A DNA stretch of 64,000 nt, taken from Pedobacter sp. Lineage in GTDB: Bacteria > Bacteroidota > Bacteroidia > Sphingobacteriales > Sphingobacteriaceae. The stretch lies in contig JAVHXV010000005.1 in assembly GCA_031119475.1 (NCBI GenBank), positions 1 through 64,000 on the forward strand, read 5' to 3'. The translations under genes were made by a program, and so were the position numbers. How positions within the stretch are numbered: the stretch's first letter is position 1; each line of letters starts with the position of its first letter. Under the pieces are notes generated by a model. That model saw nothing but the letters and a program-made list of their open reading frames with translations. It was not told where the DNA came from and did no database searches. Positions 14,545 through 23,689 of this stretch are shown here, one piece after another.

Positions 14545-17500
14545 ATGAATAAACCTAGACTCATTTCCAAGATTTTGGGCAGTGCATTATTTTCATTCAT
14601 CGCACTACAATCTTTTGCTCAGACCAATGCCCTTTGGCTGCGCTATCCATCCATTTCACCAGATGGAAAAACCATTGTCTTTGGCTACAAAGGCGACCTC
14701 TACAAGGTTGGCGCAGATGGTGGCATCGCTACACCGGTAACCATATCCGAATACCACGAACAAATGCCCGTTTGGAGCCACGATGGCAAATCGATTGCCT
14801 TTGCGAGCAACAGGTACGGAAATTTTGATGTTTTCGTCTTGCCGGCAAACGGAGGTTCCGCAAAAAGATTGACGTTCAACAGTGCGAACGATTTTCCATC
14901 AGACTTTACCCGCGACAACAAGCGTGTGCTTTTCTCTTCCGGACATCAATCTACGGCCCAGAGCGTGCGCTTTCCACAACGTGGATTGTTCCTTAACCTG
15001 TATACCGTGCCGGTAGAAGGTGGAAGATCGATCTTGGTCAGTGCCGCAGGAGCTGAAAACGCACACTACAATAGCAATGGCTCCAAGATTGTTTTCCAGG
15101 ATCGGAAAGGATATGAAGATGCTTTCAGGAAACACCACATCTCATCGGTAACGCGCGACATTTGGGAACTGGACCTCAAAAACAACAGCTATAAAAAGAT
15201 TTCAGATTTTGAAGGTGAAGATCGCGAACCTGTGTATGGTGGCAACGACCAGATTTTCTACCTCAACGAAAAAAATGGAACGCAGAACGTATACGGACAG
15301 GCGGGATCATTGACATCTTTCAAGGACTATCCGGTACGCCACCTGAGCATTGCCGACAACAACACCTTGTGCTTTACCTATAATGGCGAAATCTATGTGA
15401 TGCCGGCAAATGGGCAGCCGAGAAAAATTGCCGTACAGATCCAGAACGAGACCAGTTCTGAGGTGGAGAAAAATATTCCGATCAATAACAACATCAGTGA
15501 ATTTGCCGCCAGTCCGAATGGTAAGGAAATTGCCTTTGTGTCAAGGGGAGAGATTTTTGTATCAAGCGTAGAAAATGGGCAGACCAAAAGGATTACCAAT
15601 ACCCCGCAGCAGGAGCGTTCTGTTCGCTGGGCTGCTGATGGCAAGAGTCTGATCTATGCAGGTGAACGAAACGGCAGCTGGGATATTTTCAGGACCATGC
15701 GTACCCGCAGCACCGAGCCTTATTTCTATGCAGCTACGGTATTAAAAGAGGATGCCATTGTAGCTACTCCGGCAGAAGAGTTTCAGCCAGAGTTTTCTCC
15801 AGATGGCAAAGAGATTGCTTATGTGGAAAATAGGAATGTCCTAAAGGTGTATAATATCGCTTCAAAAAGTTCGAGGACTTTATTGCCAGAAGGACGCAAC
15901 CATTCGTACAGCGATGGCGATTGGAGTTTTAGCTGGAGCCCAGATAGCAAATGGATCATTGTAGATGACCAAAAGGGCTATGCCTTTACGAGCAACCTTT
16001 CATTGATCAAGGCAGATGGATCTGGAGAGATTATCCAACCGATCAACAGCGGTTTTGGCGAAAGCGGTGGCAAATGGGCGATGAATGGCAAAGCCCTGAC
16101 CTGGTTGAGCAGTAAGAATGGCAGGAAATCACTGGCCCAGCAGGGATCAGCAGAGACCGATGTGTTCATTGCTTTTTTTGATAAGGCGGCATATGATAAT
16201 TTCAAGCTCAGCAAGGATGAATTTAACCTTTGGAAAGAAACAGAAGCTGCTAAAAAGGATACGACCAAAAAAGAACAGCCGAAAGACGCAAAGGATGTGA
16301 AGAAGGTGACCAAAACGGCAGATACCATTAAGAAGATCAACATCCTCGATCTGAAAGACCTGGACAACCGTGTGGTGAAGCTAACAATCAACAGTTCTTC
16401 GATCAGCGATTACATCTTGAACAGCGATGCCAGCAAGCTATTTTATCTGGCCGAATTCGAAAATGGCTATGACCTCTGGGTAACCGAGCCAAGGACACAT
16501 GATACCAAGATATTGGCCAAACTGGGCGGCTCGCCGAGTGGCATTGAGATCAGCAAAGATGGAAAATCGCTGTTTGTAAGCAACAATGGCCGATTGGTTA
16601 AAGTTGATGCAGAAAGCGGAAAGATTTCGGGCATCAACATCAATGGTGAGATCACCCTGAATACCATCGGAGAACGTGCCTACATCTATGAACACATCTG
16701 GCGCCAGGTGAAGCAGAAATTCTATGATCCTAAACTGCACAATGTAGATTGGAATGCCTATAAAAGCGGATATGCCAAGTTTTTGCCGCACATTTCCAAT
16801 AATTTCGATTTTCAGGAATTGTTGAGCGAGCTGTTGGGCGAATTGAATGCCTCACATACAGGTGGCAGATATGCTCCTCGTCCAGTTGCACCAGACCAGA
16901 CGGCTGCATTGGGCATCTTAATTGATGAAACCTATACCAAGGAAGGGATTAAGATTGCAGAAGTCCTGGCCACCGGACCGTTGGACAAGGCCAGCTCCAA
17001 AATCAGGGCGGGACAGATCATCGAAAGCATCAACGGCAACAAGATTACAGAAGCTGATGATTGGGCAAAATACCTGAACCGCGAGATCGGGAAAAATGTG
17101 CTGCTCAGTGTGTATGACCCAGCTACGAAATCGAGCTTCGACGAAACCGTCAAAACAATTGCTGGTGGTGAAGAAAATGAGCTGATGTATAAGCGATGGG
17201 TAAAAAATATGCGTGCCATGGTAGATGAGCTGAGTGGCGGAAAAATAGGCTATGTGCATGTGCGTGGCATGGACGATGCCAGTTATCGTGTTGTAGTAGA
17301 TGATGCCTTGGGCATCAACAAAGAAAAGGATGCGATTATTGTTGATACGCGTTTCAATGGTGGCGGATGGCTGCATAACGACCTCAATGCATTTTTGAGC
17401 GGCAAGGCCTACCTGACTTTTAGCTCTCAGGGCAATCCACTGAAAGGGTCAGAACCTTTGAACACTTGGACAAAACCGAGCACGGTATTGATGAGCGAAA

Positions 17501-17799
17501 GCAATTACAGCGACGCTTTCATCTTCCCTTACATCTATAAGCAGACCGGAACCGGAAAGTTGATCGGTATGCCGGTACCTGGAACAGGAACTGCCGTTTG
17601 GTGGGAAACCCAGATCGATCCGACCATCGTATTCGGTATTCCGATGATCGGAACCATTGGCAAGGAAGGCAGAACTACAGAAAACCTTCAGGTTGAGCCA
17701 GACATCAAAGTTACCCTGCCATATGAAGCGTTCCTTTCTGGAAAAGATCCACAGATCGAAGCTGCCGTGAAGGAAATGTTGAGGGCAACAAAGAAATAA
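14545..17799 (+). CDS. Tricorn-like S41 protease with beta-propeller
   Basis: A 1084-residue secreted protein with a signal peptide (ILGSALFSFIALQSFAQ). Residues about 30-600 contain PD40/WD40-like propeller blades (YPSISPDGKTIVFGYKGDLY, PVWSHDGKSIAFASN, FSPDGKEIAYVE). A Lys-rich linker follows at about 570-600, then a PDZ domain, then the S41 core. The tricorn catalytic residues can be assigned: Ser770-His771 in NASHTGG and Ser989-Asp990 in NYSDAF, with the signature DTRFNGGGW between them. It should degrade peptides in the periplasm. Start ATG 14545. Confidence 0.92.
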   Translation: MNKPRLISKILGSALFSFIALQSFAQTNALWLRYPSISPDGKTIVFGYKGDLYKVGADGGIATPVTISEYHEQMPVWSHDGKSIAFASNRYGNFDVFVLPANGGSAKRLTFNSANDFPSDFTRDNKRVLFSSGHQSTAQSVRFPQRGLFLNLYTVPVEGGRSILVSAAGAENAHYNSNGSKIVFQDRKGYEDAFRKHHISSVTRDIWELDLKNNSYKKISDFEGEDREPVYGGNDQIFYLNEKNGTQNVYGQAGSLTSFKDYPVRHLSIADNNTLCFTYNGEIYVMPANGQPRKIAVQIQNETSSEVEKNIPINNNISEFAASPNGKEIAFVSRGEIFVSSVENGQTKRITNTPQQERSVRWAADGKSLIYAGERNGSWDIFRTMRTRSTEPYFYAATVLKEDAIVATPAEEFQPEFSPDGKEIAYVENRNVLKVYNIASKSSRTLLPEGRNHSYSDGDWSFSWSPDSKWIIVDDQKGYAFTSNLSLIKADGSGEIIQPINSGFGESGGKWAMNGKALTWLSSKNGRKSLAQQGSAETDVFIAFFDKAAYDNFKLSKDEFNLWKETEAAKKDTTKKEQPKDAKDVKKVTKTADTIKKINILDLKDLDNRVVKLTINSSSISDYILNSDASKLFYLAEFENGYDLWVTEPRTHDTKILAKLGGSPSGIEISKDGKSLFVSNNGRLVKVDAESGKISGININGEITLNTIGERAYIYEHIWRQVKQKFYDPKLHNVDWNAYKSGYAKFLPHISNNFDFQELLSELLGELNASHTGGRYAPRPVAPDQTAALGILIDETYTKEGIKIAEVLATGPLDKASSKIRAGQIIESINGNKITEADDWAKYLNREIGKNVLLSVYDPATKSSFDETVKTIAGGEENELMYKRWVKNMRAMVDELSGGKIGYVHVRGMDDASYRVVVDDALGINKEKDAIIVDTRFNGGGWLHNDLNAFLSGKAYLTFSSQGNPLKGSEPLNTWTKPSTVLMSESNYSDAFIFPYIYKQTGTGKLIGMPVPGTGTAVWWETQIDPTIVFGIPMIGTIGKEGRTTENLQVEPDIKVTLPYEAFLSGKDPQIEAAVKEMLRATKK

Positions 17800-17810
17800 T
17801 CTTTGTTTTC

Positions 17811-17928
17811 TGGCGGATTACAAATCCGCAGTTCAATTGTCGGGAAAGCATTTCCCGACAAACAATCCAGCTAATGCTGGTCGCGATTTGTAATCGCGAC
17901 CATTTAACTGCGGATTTGCAATCCGCCA
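17811..17928. repeat. Multi-hairpin REP-like element
   Basis: A 23-base outer arm at 17811-17833 (starts TGGCGGATTACAAATCCGC) pairs with 17906-17928 at 22 of 23 positions. Inside it are three hairpins: 17837-17861 (TTGTCGGGAAA arms, perfect 11 bp), 17867-17880 (CCAGC/GCTGG) and 17878-17902 (TGGTCGCGATT arms, perfect 11 bp). The outer arm itself contains GCGGATT-ACA-AATCCGC. The whole can fold as a clover leaf. It looks like a cluster of REP-type palindromes. Confidence 0.8.
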
Positions 17929-17932
17929 TAAC

Positions 17933-17963
17933 AAAAAAGGCCTCCAAAATGGAGGCCTTTTTT
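17933..17963. terminator. Bidirectional terminator between the tricorn-like gene and dnaA
   Basis: A perfect stem GGCCTCC/GGAGGCC with a short A-rich loop, preceded by six A and followed by six T. It works for both the rightward protease gene and the leftward dnaA gene, whose stop codon is two bases beyond. Confidence 0.92.
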
Positions 17964-17964
17964 G

Positions 17965-19395
17965 TTAGCTCATCTTTAATTTCTTCTGGATATCGTTTAC
18001 GTAGGCCTTGAACTTTTTATCGGTTTCGATCAGGTCCTCAACCGTTTGGCAGGCATAGATTACGGTGGAGTGGTCCCTACCGCCGAAGAATGCGCCAATA
18101 GTTTTTAGCGAAGATTTGGTATGGCTTTTAGAAAGGTACATCGAAATCTGACGGGCCTGTACAATCTCACGCTTACGGGTCTGTGACTTGACCATGTCAA
18201 CTGGCACTTCGAAATATTCGCAGACCAATTTCTGGATATACTCCATCGAGATTTCCTTTGAGGTATTCTTGATGAAGTTCTTCAACATCTGTTTGGCCAA
18301 AGCCAGGTCGATATCTTTTTTATTCAATGTAGACTGCGCCAACAGGGAGACCATCGCTCCTTCGAGCTCACGTACATTGTTGTCGATATTATGTGCCACG
18401 TATTCGATTACTTCGCCGGGAAGCTCGATCCCATCGGCATACATTTTCTTTTTAAGGATGGCAATACGGGTTTCGAGATCAGGGATCTGCAGATCGGCCG
18501 AAAGCCCCCATTTGAAACGGCTCAACAAACGCTCTTCCAGTCCGGCCAAATCTTTCGGTGCCTTATCTGAAGTCAGGATGACCTGTTTGCCCGATTGGTG
18601 AAGGTGGTTAAAGATATGGAAGAAAATATCCTGGGTCTTTTCCTTTCCGGCAAAGTTGTGCACATCGTCCATGATGATGACATCCATGGCCTGATAGAAG
18701 TTAACGAAATCGTTGATCGTGTTGTTCTTCAATGAGTCGACAAACTGCTGGCAGAATTTCTCACAAGAAACGTAGATGACCAATTTATCGGGCATGCTGC
18801 GTTTGATCTCGTTTCCTATGGCCTGTGCCAAATGCGTTTTCCCCAAACCTACACCACCATAAACCATCAGCGGATTAAAAGAAGTGCCTCCAGGTTTTGC
18901 GGCAACAGCATATCCGGCAGAACGTGCCAGACGGTTACAGTCACCCTCAATGTAATTTTCAAAAGTATAGTTGGGATTGAGCTGGGGATCTACATTCAGC
19001 TTCTTTAATCCAGGAATGATAAACGGGTTTTTGATGTCCTTATTGATCGCTACCGGAATTGGCATCGATTGCATTTTTGCCTCAGCCCCATTTCCGTTAG
19101 AGGGCATATTGGTGGTATAAGGAGAACTGGTGTTAGATGACTTATCGACAACGATGTTATATTCCAATCTGCCCTCTTCTCCCAATTGCTTTTTTACGGT
19201 CTTGCGGAGCAGGCCAACATAGTGCTCCTCCAACCATTCGTAAAAGAATAAACTAGGCACCTGAATGGTTAAAACTTTACCCTCCAATTTAAGTGCAGAT
19301 ATCGGTTCGAACCAAGTTTTGAAACTCTGGTTCGGAATGTTATCCTTTATAATTTGGAGACAGTTCTTCCATACTTCGGTACAAGTTTTTTCCAT
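17965..19395 (-). CDS. dnaA: Chromosomal replication initiator DnaA
   Basis: A 476-residue DnaA. Domain I is at 1-85 (WKNCLQIIKDNIPNQSFKTW). The AAA+ domain has Walker A GGVGLGKTHL at about 180 and Walker B VIIMDDVHNF at about 240. Domain IV carries the DnaA-box recognition signature GGRDHSTVIYACQTV near 440. All are intact and the length is normal. Start ATG 19395. The 190-base spacer upstream contains one perfect and one near-perfect DnaA box, so autoregulation or oriC is possible there. It ends directly at the bidirectional terminator. Confidence 0.97.
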   Translation of the reverse strand: MEKTCTEVWKNCLQIIKDNIPNQSFKTWFEPISALKLEGKVLTIQVPSLFFYEWLEEHYVGLLRKTVKKQLGEEGRLEYNIVVDKSSNTSSPYTTNMPSNGNGAEAKMQSMPIPVAINKDIKNPFIIPGLKKLNVDPQLNPNYTFENYIEGDCNRLARSAGYAVAAKPGGTSFNPLMVYGGVGLGKTHLAQAIGNEIKRSMPDKLVIYVSCEKFCQQFVDSLKNNTINDFVNFYQAMDVIIMDDVHNFAGKEKTQDIFFHIFNHLHQSGKQVILTSDKAPKDLAGLEERLLSRFKWGLSADLQIPDLETRIAILKKKMYADGIELPGEVIEYVAHNIDNNVRELEGAMVSLLAQSTLNKKDIDLALAKQMLKNFIKNTSKEISMEYIQKLVCEYFEVPVDMVKSQTRKREIVQARQISMYLSKSHTKSSLKTIGAFFGGRDHSTVIYACQTVEDLIETDKKFKAYVNDIQKKLKMS

Positions 19396-19588
19396 TGTTA
19401 TTCTATAATTTGTTGGTTTTCAGTCCTAAGAAGTGCTTTACGGATATGCACTTTCGAAGCATCGAATATTCAAAAAATTATCAACAAAAAAAACTAAATT
19501 TTCAATTAATTTGTAAGTACTTCAAAAGCAGTAGCATATCCCGCTTAACCTCAATTTTTTGTGTGGATAACTATTTTTTAACACAAAA
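19396..19588. other. Candidate oriC / dnaA regulatory region
   Basis: An AT-rich spacer upstream of dnaA. TGTGGATAA at 19562-19570 is a perfect DnaA box on the minus strand (TTATCCACA). TTATCAACA at 19478-19486 differs from it by one base. T and A runs lie beside both. Two boxes are few for an origin, so it may only be a dnaA autoregulatory site. Confidence 0.4.
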
Positions 19589-21130
19589 TTAATATTCTCC
19601 GAAGACCTTTCTCAAGGTATTGGCTATTTCTCCCAGAGTGGCATATTCTTCTACTGCAGCCAAGATAAATGGCATCAAATTTTGCTCTGTTTGCGCAGCT
19701 TTTTCCAGCTGCTCCAAGGCCAACTTCACCGCTGTCTGGTTGCGCTCTTTTTTAAGTCGATCGAGCTGCCCGGTCTGGATGGTGCGGATCGTTTCATCAA
19801 TGGTCAGCGTCTCGGTAATCCCTTCCTTTTCCTGAACGAATTTATTGACCCCGACTATGGTACGTTCGCCCGACTCGATTTCTTGTTGGTATTGATAGGC
19901 GGCGTTGGCAATTTCCTGTTGGATGTATCCATTTTCTATGGCGTTGACCGCTCCGCCCAGCGCATCGATCTTTTCCATATAGACCAAGGCTGCAGACTCG
20001 ATCTCATCGGTCAGGCTTTCTACAAAGTAAGATCCTGCCAATGGATCTACCGTATCGGTTACACCACTTTCGAATGCGATGACCTGTTGCGTACGGAGCG
20101 CAATTTTTGCCGCAGCTTCAGTTGGCAGCGAAAGCGCTTCATCATAACCATTGGTATGTAAGGATTGTGTGCCGCCCAATACGGCTGCCAAGGCCTGATT
20201 GCTTACCCTTACCACATTGTTCAATGGCTGTTGCGCGGTCAGTGTCGATCCTCCGGTCTGGGTATGGAACCTTAGCATCATCGCTTTTTCGTCGGTAGCA
20301 CCTAAACCTTTGGTGATATTAGCCCACATCCTCCTTGCAGCACGAAACTTGGCTATCTCCTCAAAGAAATTATTGTGGCAATTGAAGAAAAAGGACAGTC
20401 TTTTCGCGAAAACATTAATGTCCAATCCTTTCTCTAGTGCCGCGTTCAAATAGGCCTTCCCATTCGATAGGGTGAAGGCCAATTCCTGAACAGCAGTTGA
20501 TCCTGCCTCACGGATGTGGTAACCAGAAATCGAAATGGTGTTCCATTTGGGCACTTCCTTGCTGCAATATTCAAAAATATCGGTGATCAGGCGCATGGAT
20601 GGCTTTGGTGGATAAATATAGGTACCCCGCGCGGCATATTCTTTTAAGATATCATTTTGGATCGTACCAGAAAGTAGCTTCAGGTCGGCACCCTGTTTTT
20701 TGGCCAGCGCAATATACATGGCCAGTAAAATGGATGCGGTGGCGTTAATGGTCATTGAGGTGGTAATCTTTTCCAGTTCGATCCCATCGAATAAGGCCTC
20801 CATATCCTTCAGTGAATCGATGGCGACACCAACTTTTCCTACTTCACCTTCTGCCATCTCATGATCGGAGTCGTATCCGATCTGTGTAGGGAGGTCAAAA
20901 GCGACAGATAAGCCCATTGTACCCTGCGCCAATAGATAATGATATCGTTTATTGGATTCCTCGGCCGTCGAAAAACCCGCATACTGACGCATCGTCCAAA
21001 GCCGGCCACGGTACATATCAGGCTGGATGCCCCTCGTAAAAGGAAACTGGCCCGGCAATTCCGTAATGGGCTTTGCGAAGCTATAGATTGGCTTGATTTC
21101 GATTCCTGAAGTGGTTTTTCTAGTGCTCAT
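19589..21130 (-). CDS. Acyl-CoA mutase large subunit (methylmalonyl-CoA mutase type)
   Basis: A 513-residue catalytic TIM-barrel chain of a B12-dependent acyl-CoA mutase ([37 protein letters not shown], then [18 protein letters not shown]). It ends without the roughly 130-residue cobalamin-binding domain (no DxHxxG motif), so it must work with a separate B12-binding subunit, which is not in this window. The reaction would be methylmalonyl-CoA/succinyl-CoA or a related isomerisation. Start ATG 21130. No partner gene adjoins it. Confidence 0.88.
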   Translation of the reverse strand: MSTRKTTSGIEIKPIYSFAKPITELPGQFPFTRGIQPDMYRGRLWTMRQYAGFSTAEESNKRYHYLLAQGTMGLSVAFDLPTQIGYDSDHEMAEGEVGKVGVAIDSLKDMEALFDGIELEKITTSMTINATASILLAMYIALAKKQGADLKLLSGTIQNDILKEYAARGTYIYPPKPSMRLITDIFEYCSKEVPKWNTISISGYHIREAGSTAVQELAFTLSNGKAYLNAALEKGLDINVFAKRLSFFFNCHNNFFEEIAKFRAARRMWANITKGLGATDEKAMMLRFHTQTGGSTLTAQQPLNNVVRVSNQALAAVLGGTQSLHTNGYDEALSLPTEAAAKIALRTQQVIAFESGVTDTVDPLAGSYFVESLTDEIESAALVYMEKIDALGGAVNAIENGYIQQEIANAAYQYQQEIESGERTIVGVNKFVQEKEGITETLTIDETIRTIQTGQLDRLKKERNQTAVKLALEQLEKAAQTEQNLMPFILAAVEEYATLGEIANTLRKVFGEY

Positions 21131-21169
21131 GGTATAATGATTTTTACGGGGCGGTAAGTTTTGAGTATC

Positions 21170-21258
21170 GAGTTATAAGATTGGACGCAAAACCTATATT
21201 AATATCTTGCCGCTCGCTACCTGATACTCGCTACTTGATACTTGATACTTGATACTAA
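21170..21258. repeat. GATACTT word-repeat spacer
   Basis: Copies of GATACTT and GCTACTTGATACTTGATAC fill the right half. A complementary GAGTATCGAGTTAT segment lies in the left half. It separates two leftward genes. Confidence 0.55.
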
Positions 21259-21262
21259 TACC

Positions 21263-21793
21263 TCAAAATAACTTCTGTATATCCAACTTCAACTGATCGA
21301 TGGCCAGTTCATATGGGTTTTCATCGATCTTGCTCATGTGCTGCAAGATGGTCTTGCTCAGGTCGACACCTGTTGCCGTTTCGTTCAGGTTATTCGCTAC
21401 ATTATTGACCATGGCAATGGTATCTTCCTTGAGCTTTCGTACAACCGTCCAGCTTACCGGATCAATATAGAGCTGCTGTGTAATGTTGTGCTGGTATTCT
21501 GATTTGATCTCTTCCAAGATAAGGGCCTGCAATGCACTAACCCCAATCCCTTGCTGGTGTACCCTGACCAATAGGTTGGATGGATTGATCCGATCCAAAA
21601 AGATGATGAGCCTTTCATAGGCCTGGAGCCTTAGGGGAAATATCGCCGAACGGTCTTCCTTGCGGTGTGCCATGGCCTTAAACCTAAAGTATTGTTGGAT
21701 GTCGTTCCTGATCAGCAAGTAGCCAGCCACAACAGTAATGATACCGCCCAAGGCAATGGCAGAGAGTAGGGTAAATAAGTGGTCGATGTTCAT
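21263..21793 (-). CDS. Conserved Bacteroidota membrane-anchored hypothetical protein
   Basis: From ATG 21793 the product is 176 residues and begins MNIDHLFTLLSAIALGG, with one transmembrane segment at about 5-26 (IALGGIITVVAGYLLI). A helical cytoplasmic part follows (FPLRLQAYERLIIFLDRINP). A longer frame from ATG 21847 adds 18 residues before the membrane segment and seems less likely. I recognise the pattern as a conserved hypothetical of the phylum but know no function. It is divergent from the HesB/IscA gene. Confidence 0.7.
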   Translation of the reverse strand: MNIDHLFTLLSAIALGGIITVVAGYLLIRNDIQQYFRFKAMAHRKEDRSAIFPLRLQAYERLIIFLDRINPSNLLVRVHQQGIGVSALQALILEEIKSEYQHNITQQLYIDPVSWTVVRKLKEDTIAMVNNVANNLNETATGVDLSKTILQHMSKIDENPYELAIDQLKLDIQKLF

Positions 21794-21854
21794 CTGATAT
21801 TGTTTGGATACCGTAATATTAATTACGCACGGAGCAAAAATGTGCATAAATATT

Positions 21855-21862
21855 TATATTTG
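21855..21862 (+). promoter_or_regulatory. -7 box before the HesB/IscA gene
   Basis: TATATTTG, a full TAnnTTTG match, 56 bases before the ATG at 21919. No TTG is present 19 bases upstream, so this is tentative. Confidence 0.35.
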
Positions 21863-21918
21863 CATATAGTAATCACAAACGCCCGGCACTAAGTGCCTGG
21901 CACCTATCTTTTGAGCAC

Positions 21919-22272
21919 ATGAGCACGACCGTAGAAACAACATTCGCCCCGGTTTCATTTACCGAATCTGCCACCAAAGAATTGCTGAAGCTGAAAAGCC
22001 AGCAGGAAATCAATGAAAATTTTGGACTTCGCGTAGGCGTTGAAGGTGGTGGCTGTGCCGGCATGAACTATGTGCTGGGCTTTGACCAGAAGAAAGATGG
22101 CGATCAGGAATTTTTGATCGATGGGATCAAGGTATTTATGCACAAGGCCCACCAGATGTATCTATTGGGCATGCAGATCGATTGGCAGGATGGTTTAAAC
22201 GCAAGGGGCTTCACTTTTAGCAATCCGAACGCCACCAGTTCCTGTGGATGCGGATCGAGCTTTTCGGTTTAG
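21919..22272 (+). CDS. HesB/IscA-type iron-sulfur carrier
   Basis: A 117-residue A-type carrier that accepts and hands on Fe-S clusters. The three ligand cysteines are present: one in EGGGCAGMNYVLGF at about 51 and two in the C-terminal CGCGSSF. The fold pattern FTESATKELLKLKSQ and GLRVGVEGGGC is standard. Start ATG 21919. No other Fe-S assembly gene is adjacent, so whether it is IscA, SufA or ErpA cannot be decided here. A terminator follows at 22327. Confidence 0.93.
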   Translation: MSTTVETTFAPVSFTESATKELLKLKSQQEINENFGLRVGVEGGGCAGMNYVLGFDQKKDGDQEFLIDGIKVFMHKAHQMYLLGMQIDWQDGLNARGFTFSNPNATSSCGCGSSFSV

Positions 22273-22326
22273 CCAGACCATCAATTTTTAAGGACTCCAT
22301 CGATTTAACGATGTAACATTTTGAAC

Positions 22327-22352
22327 AGTCCCGTTGTCTTAACAGCGGGACT
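22327..22352 (+). terminator. Terminator after the HesB/IscA gene
   Basis: AGTCCCG (22327-22333) pairs with CGGGACT (22346-22352), followed by TATTATTTTTA. It lies between the stop at 22272 and the next start at 22390. Confidence 0.75.
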
Positions 22353-22389
22353 TATTATTTTTACTACATTAGCATTTTATATCCATCAG

Positions 22390-23622
22390 ATGACGTATTG
22401 GGAAAACGTAAGGCTAGCACTAGAATCTATTAAAAGCAACAGGCTGCGAACCTTGCTTACCGCGCTGATCATTGCCATCGGACTAATGGCATTGGTCGGG
22501 ATCTTAACGGCTATTGATGCGATCAAAAATAGCATGACCGAAGCGTTCTCGAGCATGGGTGCCAATTCGTTCACCATTCGGAACAGGGGTACGGGCATTA
22601 GGATCGGCGGAAATGGAAAACGTCCGAAACCGTTTAGGTCCATTCGTTATGAGGATGCGCTAGATTTCAAGGAACGCCTTCAGGCACCAGCTACCATTTC
22701 CATCAGCGTTTTTGCAACGTTTGGATCGACGGTGAAATATGGACTGGAAAAAACCAATCCAAATACCAACATCCAGGGAATTGACGAAAATGGCCTCAAT
22801 ACAATGGGATTTGAACTGGAACAGGGAAGGAATTTCAATCTGAACGAAAGCCTCACCGGAAGCAACATCTGTATCATCGGCAGTGAGATCGCTACCACGC
22901 TATTCAAAAAGGAATCGCCGCTGGATAAGATCATCAGTGCCGGAAATAATAAATTGAGGGTTGTTGGAGTTCTGGCCAAAAAAGGTTCGAGCATGGGGCC
23001 AAGTACAGATAGGGCCGTGTATGTGCCACTTTATAAGGCAAAACTCATCAACTCTAATGCTAATCCTTCCTATACCATTACCGTAGCTGTTGCCAATAAC
23101 GACATCATGGACAACGTGATCGGAGAAGCTACTGCAGAATTTAGGAACATCAGAAAAGTAAAGGTCAATCAGCCGAATAATTTTGAAATTACCAAAAGTG
23201 ATGCGGTCGCGCAGACGCTGATCGAAAATCTCCGTTATGTAAAATGGGGCGGATGGGCGATTGGTGCGATTACGCTATTGGGCGCCTCGATTGCGCTGAT
23301 GAACATCATGTTGGTCTCTGTAACCGAAAGGACCCGTGAAATCGGGATCAGGAAGGCCATCGGTGCAAATCCAGCGGTAATCAGGAAACAGTTCCTCATT
23401 GAAGCCATTGTCATCTGTTTGATCGGAGGCTTTTTTGGCATCCTGTTCGGCATTGGCATTGGTAACCTTGTCGCCCTGCTCATGGGCGGTAGCTTCATTG
23501 TGCCTTGGCAGATCATCGGCATGGGCTTTGCCCTTTGCTTTGGCGTCGGTATTGTATCGGGATTCTATCCTGCCAAGAAAGCGGCAAAATTAGATCCGAT
23601 CGAAGCGCTGAGATATGAATAG
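22390..23622 (+). CDS. ABC transporter permease, MacB/FtsX type
   Basis: A 410-residue permease. It has an N-terminal transmembrane helix (LLTALIIAIGLMALVGIL), a large periplasmic MacB-like domain at about 55-270, and three C-terminal helices with the FtsX-family motif ERTREIGIRKAIGA. It belongs to a tripartite or lipoprotein/peptide export transporter. No ATPase or adaptor gene adjoins it, so its partners must be elsewhere. ATG 22390 is used; an upstream TTG at 22321 lies within the terminator stem region and is rejected. Confidence 0.88.
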   Translation: MTYWENVRLALESIKSNRLRTLLTALIIAIGLMALVGILTAIDAIKNSMTEAFSSMGANSFTIRNRGTGIRIGGNGKRPKPFRSIRYEDALDFKERLQAPATISISVFATFGSTVKYGLEKTNPNTNIQGIDENGLNTMGFELEQGRNFNLNESLTGSNICIIGSEIATTLFKKESPLDKIISAGNNKLRVVGVLAKKGSSMGPSTDRAVYVPLYKAKLINSNANPSYTITVAVANNDIMDNVIGEATAEFRNIRKVKVNQPNNFEITKSDAVAQTLIENLRYVKWGGWAIGAITLLGASIALMNIMLVSVTERTREIGIRKAIGANPAVIRKQFLIEAIVICLIGGFFGILFGIGIGNLVALLMGGSFIVPWQIIGMGFALCFGVGIVSGFYPAKKAAKLDPIEALRYE

Positions 23623-23623
23623 T

Positions 23624-23689
23624 TCTTAGTTCTTAGTTTGCAGTTCTTAGTTTCGGTCCAACTACCAACTAACAACTATAAACTAGCAA
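23624..23689. repeat. AGTTCTT / AACTAnn word-repeat between convergent genes
   Basis: TAGTTCTTAGTTTGCAGTTC in the left half is roughly complementary to AACTACCAACTAACAACTA in the right half. As the spacer between convergent genes, it may act as a transcription terminator. Confidence 0.55.
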
